From an uncultured Nitrospira sp. (GTDB lineage Bacteria; Nitrospirota; Nitrospiria; Nitrospirales; UBA8639), in the NCBI GenBank assembly GCA_902500695.1, contig CABVRQ010000042.1, positions 1 to 17,740 of the forward strand: 17,740 nucleotides of DNA, written 5' to 3'. Shown here one piece after another: positions 1 to 8,052 of the stretch; positions within the stretch are counted from its first letter, which is position 1, and each line of letters opens with the position of its first letter. The position numbers and the translations under genes were made by a program. The notes below the pieces were generated by a model, which searched no databases, was not told the DNA's origin, and saw only the letters and a list, made by a program, of their open reading frames with translations.

Positions 1-26
1 TCAGGTCTTGCAATAAAGCATCAACC

Positions 27-746
27 CTAATTTTGCATTTGAGTGGGGGCGCTACCTTCTTTCTTTGAGACAAATTCCAGAAAGTATTGGCGTGGGAGGA
101 AGGCGTGTTCTTGGGACAAGGTAAAGCCGGCTTGTCCCATGTCCTTGATGACTTGTTCTTTCGGGACGAGGTGACTTTTTGAGAAGCCGAGTGTGCCGGA
201 TCGTTCATCGTTGTAGTAGTCGATAATCACCACACGCCCGTTTGGTTTGAGCGCAGGCTTGGTGTTGGCCAGAAAATTGATTTGTTTTTTTAAGTGATGA
301 TAGACGTCGCACAAGAACACGATGTCTGCGTTGTTTCCTGAAAATACGGGACCTTCCGGGCCGGCTAGAATGAAACGGACTCTGTTGGCGAGCCCAAGTT
401 GTTCCAACCGCGCTTTGTTGTAATTCAACATTTTCTGTTCGACATCGATGGCGATGACCCGCCCATTTTCTCCCACCGATTCGGCCAAACGACGGGTGAA
501 ATAACCCGAGCCTGCCCCGAGATCAATCACCATCATGCCAGGCGTGAGGTTCAGGGCCTCAAGGACTTTTTCGGGTTGTTGGTGCTGATCACGTTCCGGC
601 CGTTCAAGTGCCTGTATGTATCTGTTGATATCCCATGTTTTATGCGCGCAGCTTGCAGTAAGAATTAGGAGAACACAAAGGAACAGGAGGGAGAAAATCG
701 TCGGCCTTTTGGACGCTTGGAATAGAGGGATCGAGCGTTGGTGCAT
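27..746 (-). CDS. Exported class I SAM-dependent methyltransferase-like protein
   Basis: Predicted class I (Rossmann-fold) SAM-dependent methyltransferase carried behind an export signal. Motif I, VIDLGAGSGYF, is at about residues 73-83, followed by an acidic ribose-binding residue in AIDVEQ (about 101) and a later hydrophobic strand VVIIDYY. The N-terminus is a basic stretch, then a hydrophobic core and LTASC. That could be a weak lipobox with Cys33, or a type I signal. I chose the ATG at 746 because AAGGA lies 8 bases upstream; an in-frame ATG at 755 has worse spacing and would add three residues. A TATAAT hexamer on this strand (786-781) lies upstream, but I see no convincing -35. The substrate cannot be told from sequence. 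An exported protein with a SAM fold is odd, because SAM is a cytoplasmic cofactor. The fold call is firm; location and activity are not. Confidence 0.85.
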   Translation of the reverse strand: MHQRSIPLFQASKRPTIFSLLFLCVLLILTASCAHKTWDINRYIQALERPERDQHQQPEKVLEALNLTPGMMVIDLGAGSGYFTRRLAESVGENGRVIAIDVEQKMLNYNKARLEQLGLANRVRFILAGPEGPVFSGNNADIVFLCDVYHHLKKQINFLANTKPALKPNGRVVIIDYYNDERSGTLGFSKSHLVPKEQVIKDMGQAGFTLSQEHAFLPRQYFLEFVSKKEGSAPTQMQN

Positions 747-1017
747 ATTCACCATCCTTACGTTCTTGTCTGGTTTTTGGATTATACGGGGTCAACTGCC
801 CACAATTTTCTTTTATAACGGTTGAGAAGATGAGTTTCAAGTGAAAGGTGGAACAATGGTTAAAGGGGGAAGCTACCGTTCCCATGGGTTCTCCGGGCAA
901 CATGAAGCATACACAAATTACGCACAACGCTTCAGCAATAATGCAGGATGGTCGAGGGAGACAGGAGATAACTCTGATTGGCTCGGAAACTTCGTAACCT
1001 TTTGAGCCGGAAATGGC

Positions 1018-1423
1018 CTAAATAACGAAGATCCGGGGACGGATTGAAAAAGGTAGAAAAGCGATGAGGAGGCTATCAACTCCTAAGACTGCTCTTCGGT
1101 CCATATGGGATTTAGATAAAAATCCGTAGCCTGAGTCTACGCTATCGGTGCCGGGATTGATTGAGTGGATTCCCCATCCACCAGAGTCTGAATATTGGTC
1201 CAACCACAAGAGGTATCAATCCGAGAGAGAGCGTGAAGAACAGCTCTGATTCGGGTCCAGGGTGTGAGCAAGAATCCATAACAGGCCAACGGCCAATACC
1301 AACAGGGACATCCTGAGCGAGGTTGTGCTTAAAGATATTCTTCCATTTATTTGAAAAATGAATGATGACAAGTCCTGGGACAATTCCCTCCAGCATACCG
1401 CCAGGAGCATCTGAAGGAAAATG
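1018..1423 (-). pseudogene. Decayed PAP2-phosphatase paralogue (3' half only)
   Basis: Reading the minus strand in shifting frames recovers the C-terminal half of the neighbouring PAP2 protein (gene at 2452-3561). One frame gives HFPSDAPGGMLEGI and LVIIHFSNKWKN, matching HFPTDVLGGILVGI and LIIIHPPGKWKE. A second frame gives LAVGLLWILAH, matching the paralogue's LPWLITAFGMVWIIV region. The first frame then resumes with HPGPESELFFTLSLGLIP and FRLWW. A last frame ends SIRPRIFVI-stop where the paralogue has IIRSGSLLPT-stop. About 147 bases (49 codons) are missing between two TGGTGGAT direct repeats of the intact gene (codons around W269 and W318), so the copy seems to have lost that segment by short-repeat recombination. 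Frames shift at least twice. Upstream of 1423 the similarity fades, so no PSGH or K-x6-RP motif remains. Not expected to make a protein. Confidence 0.75.
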
Positions 1424-1822
1424 CAAATACCTTTCATGGGTTATGCCACTTAGGCGTTCCTCTCCGTATTCGACAGGCTCGATCAGCCGGACTATGGATG
1501 GGGATCCTCCCTTAGGCAATTCATACAAGCAATCCATAAAAATGCCTTTCAAGGGTTTTTGGCAGTTACGTCCGCACAGGTGAGGTATAGGATGAAACTC
1601 GTACCCTTCAATTTCCAAATCTGGAGATCATCAATTTTTTCATAGCTTTTCAGAAAGGAGGTTTATAAGAAAGCATTTTTCCTCTGCCCTGAACTGAATA
1701 CTTCGATAGACCTTTTCATATCTAACTTACGGGACGAGAAAAATAAAGTCTGAGGATCCAGGAGATTTCTGGGTATGCCAAGCTCTATGAGTCCTATAAA
1801 CTAAATCAAATCAGGAGGCATT
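1424..1822. other. Intergenic region without a supportable gene
   Basis: This stretch carries no gene I can support. The minus-strand reading frame crossing 1424-1618 continues open from the decayed PAP2 copy, but I could not align it to the intact paralogue. It may be a further degraded remnant. The plus strand ends in the leader of the next gene, with a TATAAA hexamer at 1795-1800 but no good -35, and a strong ribosome site AGGAGG just before 1823. A second GGAGG-like site near 1657 has no start codon behind it. Confidence 0.4.
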
Positions 1823-2281
1823 ATGAAAAACGTAGGAAAAGATAAATCTATTCTATTAATGGGAAGTTTGGCCGGAACCTGTTTAATGGCGACCGTAGCC
1901 TTTGCCAACCCCGCCCTGTTGCCGGATCACGCCGGGTACCCGATGAAAGAAACGAAAAGTCCGGTGAGTGGCGTATCCACGGCCAATGATCCAGGACAAG
2001 AAAATATGTACGGCCAAAAAGCCTTAAATGCTGCTACTAAAGAATACACAGAAGACCTGAAAACCCGTCGGTCCGGTGTTAAGGGAGCAAGCGACTCAGA
2101 GAATGAGAAGCAGATGGGGGATCGGACCCAAATGGGTGGCCAGGACCAGATGACGGGACAGAACCAAACTACCAGCCAGCATCAGAATGAAGGTCAAAAT
2201 CAGATGAGAGGCCTGGACCAAATTAAGAGCCAGAGCCAAAGCGGGATGGATGGCAAAAACTCAATGCAGGGGCAAAACTAG
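1823..2281 (+). CDS. Small exported protein with hexapeptide Q-rich tail
   Basis: A 152-residue protein with a type I signal peptide: basic n-region, hydrophobic core from about residue 9, predicted cleavage after AFA at residue 28. The mature N-terminus NPALLPDHAGYP and the later ANDPGQ resemble, from memory, a family of small exported proteins of unknown function common in Nitrospira genomes. Residues 29-94 have no recognised domain. From residue 95 to the end the protein is built of six-residue units of the type Q-x-Q-x-x-G, rich in Gln, Asn, Met and Gly, so it is probably disordered or surface-exposed. The start is supported by AGGAGG seven bases upstream of the ATG. It stands alone between a decayed gene and the convergent PAP2 gene. 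Function is unknown. It is certainly a real gene by ribosome site, signal peptide and composition. Confidence 0.8.
   Translation: MKNVGKDKSILLMGSLAGTCLMATVAFANPALLPDHAGYPMKETKSPVSGVSTANDPGQENMYGQKALNAATKEYTEDLKTRRSGVKGASDSENEKQMGDRTQMGGQDQMTGQNQTTSQHQNEGQNQMRGLDQIKSQSQSGMDGKNSMQGQN
2105..2278 (+). repeat. In-gene hexapeptide (18-base) repeat tract
   Basis: Codons 95-152 of the exported protein read as consecutive six-residue units such as RTQMGG, QDQMTG, QNQTTS, QHQNEG and QNQMRG. These correspond to imperfect 18-base tandem units at DNA level. The last units (LDQIKS, QSQSGM, DGKNSM) are more diverged. The pattern suggests growth by slipped-strand duplication. Confidence 0.65.
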
Positions 2282-2354
2282 AATCTTGGGCCATTACAAA
2301 ACTCTACCCAGGTTTCCAGCCGAGGCAATTTCTCACAATCGATTAACGGTCATT

Positions 2355-2382
2355 CCGAGGGGGATGTCATGGGCCCCCTCGG
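2355..2382. terminator. Hairpin between convergent genes, possible two-way terminator
   Basis: A perfect nine-base-pair stem, CCGAGGGGG with CCCCCTCGG, encloses a ten-base loop. It sits 74 bases after the stop of the exported-protein gene and 70 bases beyond the end of the convergent PAP2 gene, which is where a shared terminator belongs. Neither strand has a T-run after the stem, so it is not a standard intrinsic terminator. It may assist Rho-dependent termination or protect 3' ends. Confidence 0.5.
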
Positions 2383-2451
2383 CATAAAGATTATAGGCGT
2401 TTATTTCAGGAAGGACCCGATTCGGATTGTGGGGCATGCTGAGTTACATTG

Positions 2452-3561
2452 TTACGTTGGCAAAAGTGAACCGGATCGAATGATATAAGTCAGGAGGGTG
2501 ATGAAAAACATGCCCAGTCCTATGATCACTTCAATCCAAATGGGATTCAGACCTGCGAAGAATCGATGCTTCTCCTCAGTTGGTAATTCGGATTGAGTTC
2601 CCATCCACCAAATCATTCCCGTCATCAGGCTTGCTCCCAGCACCACAATACTTCCGGTAGTGGTTGCTAAACCAAGGCCCATAAGCAGGCGTGGCCATTG
2701 AGGGAGCAGTCGTTCAGTAATTGAGGTTCCTCTAGAACCGACTTCCCGTATCCACCAGAGTCTTAGCCCTAATCCAAGCCCTATAGCTATCAGCCCGAGA
2801 AAAAGTGAGAGGGACGGTTTCAATTCCATGCCTGGATGGGGAACAATAATCCAAACCATCCCAAAGGCCGTGATCAGCCAGGGGAGACCATGAGTGAGTG
2901 TGTGCTGAGTGTACTCTTTCCACTTGCCAGGAGGATGAATGATGATCAGTGAGGTTCCGATCCCCACCAGTATTCCCCCAAGCACATCCGTAGGAAAATG
3001 GGCGCCGGTGATGACACGACACATTCCACCAAACGCGGCTAACCCGAACCACATGAATCGGCCATTGGGGAAATAATGCGCAAGGACCGTGGCTACGGCA
3101 AATGAGGCGGTGGTATGACCGGAGGGAAAGGAGTCCCATCCACTTTCAAATGACGGAGCGATTTCCCAGTCCTGGCCTTGCTTGAGTCTTGGGCGAGGGC
3201 GGCCGATGGTGTGTTTCAATATTTGAGTAAAGAGTCCGGCTACGCCATGTGCGAGTAAGGTATGAATACATGCGGACTTCCAGGTCGGCCATCCAAGCCG
3301 GAATCCCACTGCCCCGATTCCCAATGAAATGAGCACCAGAGTCAGCCCGTCGCCTAAGTGATTTCCTAGATTGCCAATGTGGTCAATGGCAGGATGCGTG
3401 AAACTATGTACGATCTGGAGGGTTGGACCATCTACCAGGGCTAGAGAAGCGAACAAGCCAAAGAAGAGGAGCCCGGATAGTCCGAATATCACGAGAGGAG
3501 ATGGGCGGATGAGAACCTGCGGACGTCGGGGTAATGGAGGTGCGGGTGGTTGGTCAGTCAC
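2452..3561 (-). CDS. PAP2-family membrane phosphatase with extra C-terminal membrane domain
   Basis: An integral membrane lipid phosphatase of the PAP2 superfamily, 369 residues. All three catalytic motifs are present: K116-x6-R123-P124 (KHTIGRPRP), PSGH at 146-149, and R182-x5-H188-x3-D192 (CRVITGAHFPTD). The usual Ser before Arg in motif 3 is Cys181. Likely substrates are undecaprenyl pyrophosphate or phosphatidate-type lipids at the periplasmic face; which one cannot be told. After the catalytic core (about 30-210) there are more hydrophobic segments (about 225-240, 250-270, 293-320, 343-361), longer than a minimal PAP2 protein. The start is GTG, because an in-frame TGA lies only 24 bases upstream and no internal ATG occurs before motif 3. 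No good ribosome site is visible before it. It lies 143 bases after the TolB-like gene on the same strand. A decayed paralogue lies at 1018-1423. Confidence 0.9.
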   Translation of the reverse strand: MTDQPPAPPLPRRPQVLIRPSPLVIFGLSGLLFFGLFASLALVDGPTLQIVHSFTHPAIDHIGNLGNHLGDGLTLVLISLGIGAVGFRLGWPTWKSACIHTLLAHGVAGLFTQILKHTIGRPRPRLKQGQDWEIAPSFESGWDSFPSGHTTASFAVATVLAHYFPNGRFMWFGLAAFGGMCRVITGAHFPTDVLGGILVGIGTSLIIIHPPGKWKEYTQHTLTHGLPWLITAFGMVWIIVPHPGMELKPSLSLFLGLIAIGLGLGLRLWWIREVGSRGTSITERLLPQWPRLLMGLGLATTTGSIVVLGASLMTGMIWWMGTQSELPTEEKHRFFAGLNPIWIEVIIGLGMFFITLLTYIIRSGSLLPT

Positions 3562-3633
3562 AGGATTGGGGGATGGGATTCGTCAACAGCCGTAGTCGAA
3601 TTTTTTCCGTCTATGGAAATTCTTCCCCTCCTT

Positions 3634-3660
3634 CATCTTCCCTCTTGGCCGGGGAAGATG
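3634..3660 (-). terminator. Hairpin after the TolB-like gene
   Basis: A perfect nine-base-pair stem, CATCTTCCC with GGGAAGATG, with a nine-base loop, 45 bases past the TolB-like stop and before the PAP2 start. No T-run follows, so termination is uncertain. It could instead be a stabilising or processing hairpin inside a longer transcript. Confidence 0.4.
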
Positions 3661-3704
3661 AAAGTGACGAATGGAAGTCCAAGTTTGACATGGCATTCGT
3701 CGGG

Positions 3705-4814
3705 TCAGGGTACCCAGTCAGCGAGAAAGATGTTGAATTCTTTTGGGTTGGCGGCATTCCGGTCGGATGACCATACCACCTGTTTTCCGTCAGGCGAGAA
3801 CATCGGAAAGCTATTGAAGTGCCCATTGAAGGTAATTTGTTCGGGGTGCGTGCCATCTTCATTGATGACATGCAAGTGAAAAGATGGACGCCCCTGATGA
3901 TCGGGGGGTGTCGACAAGTTGGAGGAATAGATGATGTGTTTCCCATCGTGAGCAAAGAAGGGAGCAAAATTCGATCGCCCGTTATCAGTCACCTGTACCT
4001 TGTTGGAGCCATCAGCATTCATGATGAAGATTTCCAGGTTTGACGGTTCCACAAGATTTTGCGTGAGGAGGTCACGATAGGTCTTCACGTCTTCGTCAGT
4101 TTTCGGATGGTGGGCTCGATAGACAATTCTTTTGTTGTCGGGAGAAAAAAATGCCCCCCCATCATATCCGACTTCCTGCGTCAGTCGCTTCAGATTCTTT
4201 CCATCGATATCCATGGTGTATACATCTAAATCCCCATCACGTATGGAGGTGAAGACAATGGTTTTTCCATCCGGAGAAATGGTGGCTTCGGCATCGTATC
4301 CTTGAGCGGAGGTCAAGCGATGTACGTCCCGGCCGCCGATGTTCATGGAGAAGATGTCATAATCATCAAGGGCCCACCGGTAGCGTTCGGTTTTTTCGGG
4401 GACTGGTGGACAAAATTGACTCGAGATATGCGTGGAGGAAAAGAGGACACGCCGGCCACCGGGGAAAAAGTATCCGCAGGTGGTGCCACCCAGGCCGAGA
4501 CTGACTCGCCTGACATTCGTGCCATCGAGGTCCATAATATAGATTTGATAACAGGACCTGAGGGTCTTGCCATCGGGTTCCAGGGTTGATTGATACACCA
4601 ACCGGTTACCCTCATCCGAAAAATAGGCTTCGGCATTTTTCCCGGAAAACGTGAGCTGCCGGATATTGGCCAAATGAGGTTCGGGTTGATCCTGAATGGC
4701 GGATGGTTCACCAGCCAGGGCTGTATTCCACATCAGCAATAAGGCCAGCAGGCTTAACAGGAGCATGGTTTGTATCGGTGTCTTGAATAGATGAACAGAA
4801 AAGGTCGGACGCAT
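3705..4814 (-). CDS. Periplasmic TolB-like (PD40) beta-propeller protein
   Basis: A secreted protein of 369 residues with a signal peptide (hydrophobic core 16-30, likely cleavage after TALA at about 34). The rest is about six TolB/PD40 propeller blades. Typical blade sequences are SPDGKTIVFTSIRDGD (180-195), FSPDNKRIVYRA (223-234), HDGKHIIYSS (289-298) and FSPDGKQVVWSSDRN (339-353), each preceded by a strand ending in a ...LT or ...VT motif. Such propellers bind proteins or ligands and have no catalytic residues of their own. No peptidase domain is fused. The start codon lies nine bases after the M1 peptidase stop, with GAGG overlapping that stop, so the two are probably translationally coupled and may act together in the periplasm. 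This is not the TolB of a Tol-Pal operon: no tolA, tolQ, tolR or pal is nearby. Confidence 0.85.
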   Translation of the reverse strand: MRPTFSVHLFKTPIQTMLLLSLLALLLMWNTALAGEPSAIQDQPEPHLANIRQLTFSGKNAEAYFSDEGNRLVYQSTLEPDGKTLRSCYQIYIMDLDGTNVRRVSLGLGGTTCGYFFPGGRRVLFSSTHISSQFCPPVPEKTERYRWALDDYDIFSMNIGGRDVHRLTSAQGYDAEATISPDGKTIVFTSIRDGDLDVYTMDIDGKNLKRLTQEVGYDGGAFFSPDNKRIVYRAHHPKTDEDVKTYRDLLTQNLVEPSNLEIFIMNADGSNKVQVTDNGRSNFAPFFAHDGKHIIYSSNLSTPPDHQGRPSFHLHVINEDGTHPEQITFNGHFNSFPMFSPDGKQVVWSSDRNAANPKEFNIFLADWVP

Positions 4815-4823
4815 TCATAAGCC

Positions 4824-6998
4824 TCACGGTGAATGGCGAATAATCTCGAATGCAGAGTGTACGGGTTGAAACATCCCCCGGGCAATCACTTTTCCTTGCT
4901 TAAAGACCAGATAGCTATCCCACCCGTAAAAAAACAACAGCCGTGAAACGGGCTTGACGGCTTCAGGAGACGATCCGAAAAAGAATGTGACGGTATGGTT
5001 GGCATCCCGAGGGTGGGGACAAGAAATCAGGAAGGCCATTTCCGGGCCTTCGAATCTCTGAGCCTCAATGGAGATGTACCCCGGCTGGGTTTCCATGCTT
5101 TTTTCACAACTATTGAAGGAATTGGTTTCCAGCAGACGACGGGCAGAGGGTCCGATGACCAGGTATGAGGCCGATTCAGAAATGACCGGATCATCGGATT
5201 GGATTGTCTCGATCCCGGGTTGTCCCTCAAGACGTTGAAGCAGCGTTTCCAGACTTTGAGCCTCATCCGTTGTCATGGTCTGGGGTCTGATGAGAATTCG
5301 ACGGGTGTCGGTTTCCCATCTATTCAACATGGGTGGAATGTGTGCACGTTGAAGGCGGAGCAGAAGGTGGTGATCAGGATCGATGGCGAGTGTCGTCGGA
5401 CTCGCCGGGAGCTGCAGTGTGAAAGATTGTGCGGCCCGATCCACGTTGAGGACGGAGTCATGAATGAGCCCTCCTTGGAGATCGAGGTGGAGGGGAAGAC
5501 GAATGGTGAATATGGGGTCCGCCTGCAGGATTGTTCCCGTCATCGTGAACCGTCCCTCTTGCGTGGGATCTTCCTGGACGAGGATATCCTGGATATCAAG
5601 GTTTGGTGCGCCGGGTTGATCGATCCATTGATGAAAAAACCACCCGAGGTCTCTTTCAGCCGCCTTCGAAAAGATCCGGAGAAGATCGTTCCACTCCAGA
5701 TAGGTTCCCGTCCCTTCCTGAATGACCCGGCGAACCCCGTTGAAAAATGCCGCGTCCCCCATTTCCTGTCTGAGCATGTGAAAGGCCAGAGCTGTCTTCT
5801 GGTAGCCAATCGCATTATCCAGCCGGGTTTCCTTGTGGTGGAATGCCCGCACCGGATATTCCTTGTCCGGCTCCGCATACAGATTATATTCGTAGACCAT
5901 CCGCCGTCGGGTGTTGAAGGCCTCCTGCTGATGGCCCCTGGCCTCGTCATAATAGTAATTGGAGAGATAGGTGGTGAGCCCTTCCACCCAATTGCCTTGA
6001 GCAAAGTCATTGAAGACGGAATTTCCGAACCAGGAATGGACGATTTCATGGCCAAGAGAATAGGGTTGGGTATATCCGCGCCGAATGACCCCTTCACCTA
6101 AAAGAGTGAATGAGGGAAGTCCCAGTCCGCTTGGGAAAAAATTTTCCACGACGGCGAATTTTGTAAACGGGTAAGGACCCAGGAGATCGGTATACATTTG
6201 AAGGTAGTCGATGGTCGCTTCTAAATATTGCGGAGCCAGGTGCGCGTCTTCGGGGTAAAGGTAGGTGGCGAGTTGAATGCCTTTCCATTCCTGCTTCTGC
6301 ACCAGAAAATGATTGGCAGCCAATGTCAGTGCTTCACTCGGAAGGTTCACCCTCCATTGGGTGGTACGGCGTCCGTCAGTTACGCCATTCGCCACTTCCC
6401 GGCCCTGGGTGATCGCTTCCCAGTCTGAAGGGAGGCGGAGGGTGAGATCATACGTCGAGAGGGTCTGTTCCCATGTGGGATACCAGAATGTTTCATACGT
6501 TAAATACACGCCGTTGGGTCCAATATGTCCGTTGGTGTCATCCGGTTTGACAAAGCGAAGTCCCCCCGAGGCTTTTGGAGAATCATCAATCTGTCCGTGG
6601 TACGTCAGTGTAAGGATCGCCAGTTGGTCTGGCCCGTCAAGGGGAGGTAGGGGAATTTCTATAACCCGACGCGTTGACGGCGGTTGGAGAGTCGCGGCTT
6701 CCGAAGGGTGGGGGATTGGAAGCAAATTGCCGTTGAATTCGACTCGATCGATGGTGAGCTGAGGATGCAGGATGAAGGAGATGGATGAGTTGGCGCGATG
6801 GGATGGTGGAAGATGGATGCGGTCCAAACCGGTGATGGCATGGGTGTCAGGATTCAGTTCAATCAGTAATTCATGGTGAATAGGCTCCAATGTGTGGGCT
6901 TGGAGGGGATTTGCCATTGTTAGACATAGCAATGCCAATCCCAGGATAACTGATGGGACTTGGATTGCTGGAGGGAAGATTGGGTGACTGAAACTCAC
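4824..6998 (-). CDS. Exported M1-family metallopeptidase (aminopeptidase-like)
   Basis: A secreted zinc metallopeptidase, 724 residues. The signal peptide ends near residue 34 (PLQA). The N-terminal beta domain spans about 36-235. The catalytic domain has the zinc motif HEIVHSWFGN (H317, E318, H321), third ligand E339 in NWVEGLTTYL, and Y399 in IGYQKTA as the probable transition-state Tyr. FFHQWIDQPGAP (454-465) is typical of the end of the M1 catalytic part. The gap between H321 and E339 is 17 residues rather than the classical 18, which I recall for an M1 subgroup with GNW-x-EGLT. The canonical exopeptidase GxMEN is replaced by VVENFF (283-288), so true aminopeptidase activity is not assured. 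Residues from about 560 form an extra C-terminal domain I do not recognise. The start is GTG with AAGGA nine bases upstream. Next downstream is the TolB-like gene, nine bases away. Confidence 0.9.
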   Translation of the reverse strand: MSFSHPIFPPAIQVPSVILGLALLCLTMANPLQAHTLEPIHHELLIELNPDTHAITGLDRIHLPPSHRANSSISFILHPQLTIDRVEFNGNLLPIPHPSEAATLQPPSTRRVIEIPLPPLDGPDQLAILTLTYHGQIDDSPKASGGLRFVKPDDTNGHIGPNGVYLTYETFWYPTWEQTLSTYDLTLRLPSDWEAITQGREVANGVTDGRRTTQWRVNLPSEALTLAANHFLVQKQEWKGIQLATYLYPEDAHLAPQYLEATIDYLQMYTDLLGPYPFTKFAVVENFFPSGLGLPSFTLLGEGVIRRGYTQPYSLGHEIVHSWFGNSVFNDFAQGNWVEGLTTYLSNYYYDEARGHQQEAFNTRRRMVYEYNLYAEPDKEYPVRAFHHKETRLDNAIGYQKTALAFHMLRQEMGDAAFFNGVRRVIQEGTGTYLEWNDLLRIFSKAAERDLGWFFHQWIDQPGAPNLDIQDILVQEDPTQEGRFTMTGTILQADPIFTIRLPLHLDLQGGLIHDSVLNVDRAAQSFTLQLPASPTTLAIDPDHHLLLRLQRAHIPPMLNRWETDTRRILIRPQTMTTDEAQSLETLLQRLEGQPGIETIQSDDPVISESASYLVIGPSARRLLETNSFNSCEKSMETQPGYISIEAQRFEGPEMAFLISCPHPRDANHTVTFFFGSSPEAVKPVSRLLFFYGWDSYLVFKQGKVIARGMFQPVHSAFEIIRHSP

Positions 6999-7083
6999 AA
7001 GATAATTTCCTTGCTCAATTTCCGAATACAGTTATTTTCTCTGGCAGAATATTTTGGGAGGAAGAAGGCTGTACTGTTTTAGG

Positions 7084-8004
7084 CTAGGGGGGGTCCGTTG
7101 GGAGTAACGCCTCGACAAACGCCGAAGCCTTAAAGTCCTGGAGGTCCGCCTCCCCTTCCCCCACACCTATTAAACGAATAGGAAGATTGAGTTCGTCCAC
7201 GATCGCCACGACGACTCCGCCTTTGGAGGTGCCATCCAGTTTGGTCAAGGCCAATCCTGTGACGCCGAGTGACTCATGAAATTGTTGGGCTTGTGCAATG
7301 GCATTCTGCCCCAGCGTGCCATCCAGGACGAGAAGAGTTTCATGGGGGGCGCCGGGCATTTCCCGCGCAATGATTCGTTTGATCTTTTTCAATTCATCCA
7401 TCAAATTGATTTTGGTGTGCAACCGTCCAGCGGTATCGATGAGGACGACATCCACATTTCGAGCTTTCGCGGCGACCATGCCATCAAACACCACGGCGGC
7501 AGGATCGGAGCCCTGCTTCTGCTTGATCACCTCGATGCCTGTGCGTTTCCCCCAAATATCTAATTGCTCTATTGCCGCGGCTCTGAAGGTATCACCGGCG
7601 ACAAACAGTGTCTGTAACCCCTGTTGTGAAAACCGATGCCCGAGCTTGGCAATGGTCGTGGTTTTGCCGACACCGTTGATGCCGATGATCAAGACCACAA
7701 ATGGACGAGGGCCGCGTCGAATCAGTTGTTCCAGCGGTTCGGTCTCGCCCTTGCGAAGAACGTCCATGAGGAGAGTATGGAGGACCGCTGTCGGATCGGT
7801 CCCACTGAACACCCGTGTTTTATCTTTAAGCATCTCAAGAAATCGCTCGACGGTGTGTATGCCCACATCGGCTTCCAGGAGACTGGCTTCGACATCTTCC
7901 AATGCGACGGGATCCAGGTGCCCCCGCCCCAGGCGACGCAATGACTTTTGCACCGACTGGCGTGTTTTTGCTAATCCGTTCTGAAGACGTTCAACCCATT
8001 TCAT
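7084..8004 (-). CDS. ftsY: Signal recognition particle receptor FtsY
   Basis: The SRP-receptor GTPase, which docks SRP-ribosome complexes at the inner membrane by pairing its NG domain with Ffh. The 306 residues are essentially the NG domain alone: helical N domain (about 1-95) and G domain. G1 is GINGVGKT (108-115), followed by DTFRAAA (138-144), DTAGR (190-194), TKLDGTSKGG (254-263) and GVGE (280-283). The acidic A domain of enterobacterial FtsY is absent, as in many bacteria; membrane contact is probably by the amphipathic first helix (MKWVERLQNGL). The ATG is the natural start, with only a weak GGGAAA upstream. It lies 48 bases after ybeY on the same strand, and the M1 gene begins 85 bases further on. 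No intrinsic terminator separates them. Confidence 0.97.
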   Translation of the reverse strand: MKWVERLQNGLAKTRQSVQKSLRRLGRGHLDPVALEDVEASLLEADVGIHTVERFLEMLKDKTRVFSGTDPTAVLHTLLMDVLRKGETEPLEQLIRRGPRPFVVLIIGINGVGKTTTIAKLGHRFSQQGLQTLFVAGDTFRAAAIEQLDIWGKRTGIEVIKQKQGSDPAAVVFDGMVAAKARNVDVVLIDTAGRLHTKINLMDELKKIKRIIAREMPGAPHETLLVLDGTLGQNAIAQAQQFHESLGVTGLALTKLDGTSKGGVVVAIVDELNLPIRLIGVGEGEADLQDFKASAFVEALLPTDPP

Positions 8005-8052
8005 CGTTGATTTTCCCGACTATCAGGTCAAAAGAGTGTTCAATGGCTTTCG

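Noticed and set aside
1142..1618. A 158-codon open frame on the minus strand, looking like a gene
   Set aside because: Its second half aligns to the intact PAP2 protein only in part, with the rest of the match in other frames. It is the decayed copy, not an intact gene.
3705..4814. Assignment of the propeller gene as tolB of the Tol-Pal system
   Set aside because: No tolQ, tolR, tolA or pal is nearby, and the gene is coupled to an M1 peptidase; only the PD40 propeller is shared.
5199..6101. A 300-codon open frame on the plus strand inside the M1 peptidase gene
   Set aside because: It lies wholly antisense to a well-supported gene, has no ribosome site or recognisable domain, and is explained by codon bias of the real gene.
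7298..7984. A 228-codon open frame antisense to ftsY
   Set aside because: Fully overlapped by ftsY, whose GTPase motifs are complete; the composition is that of a shadow frame.
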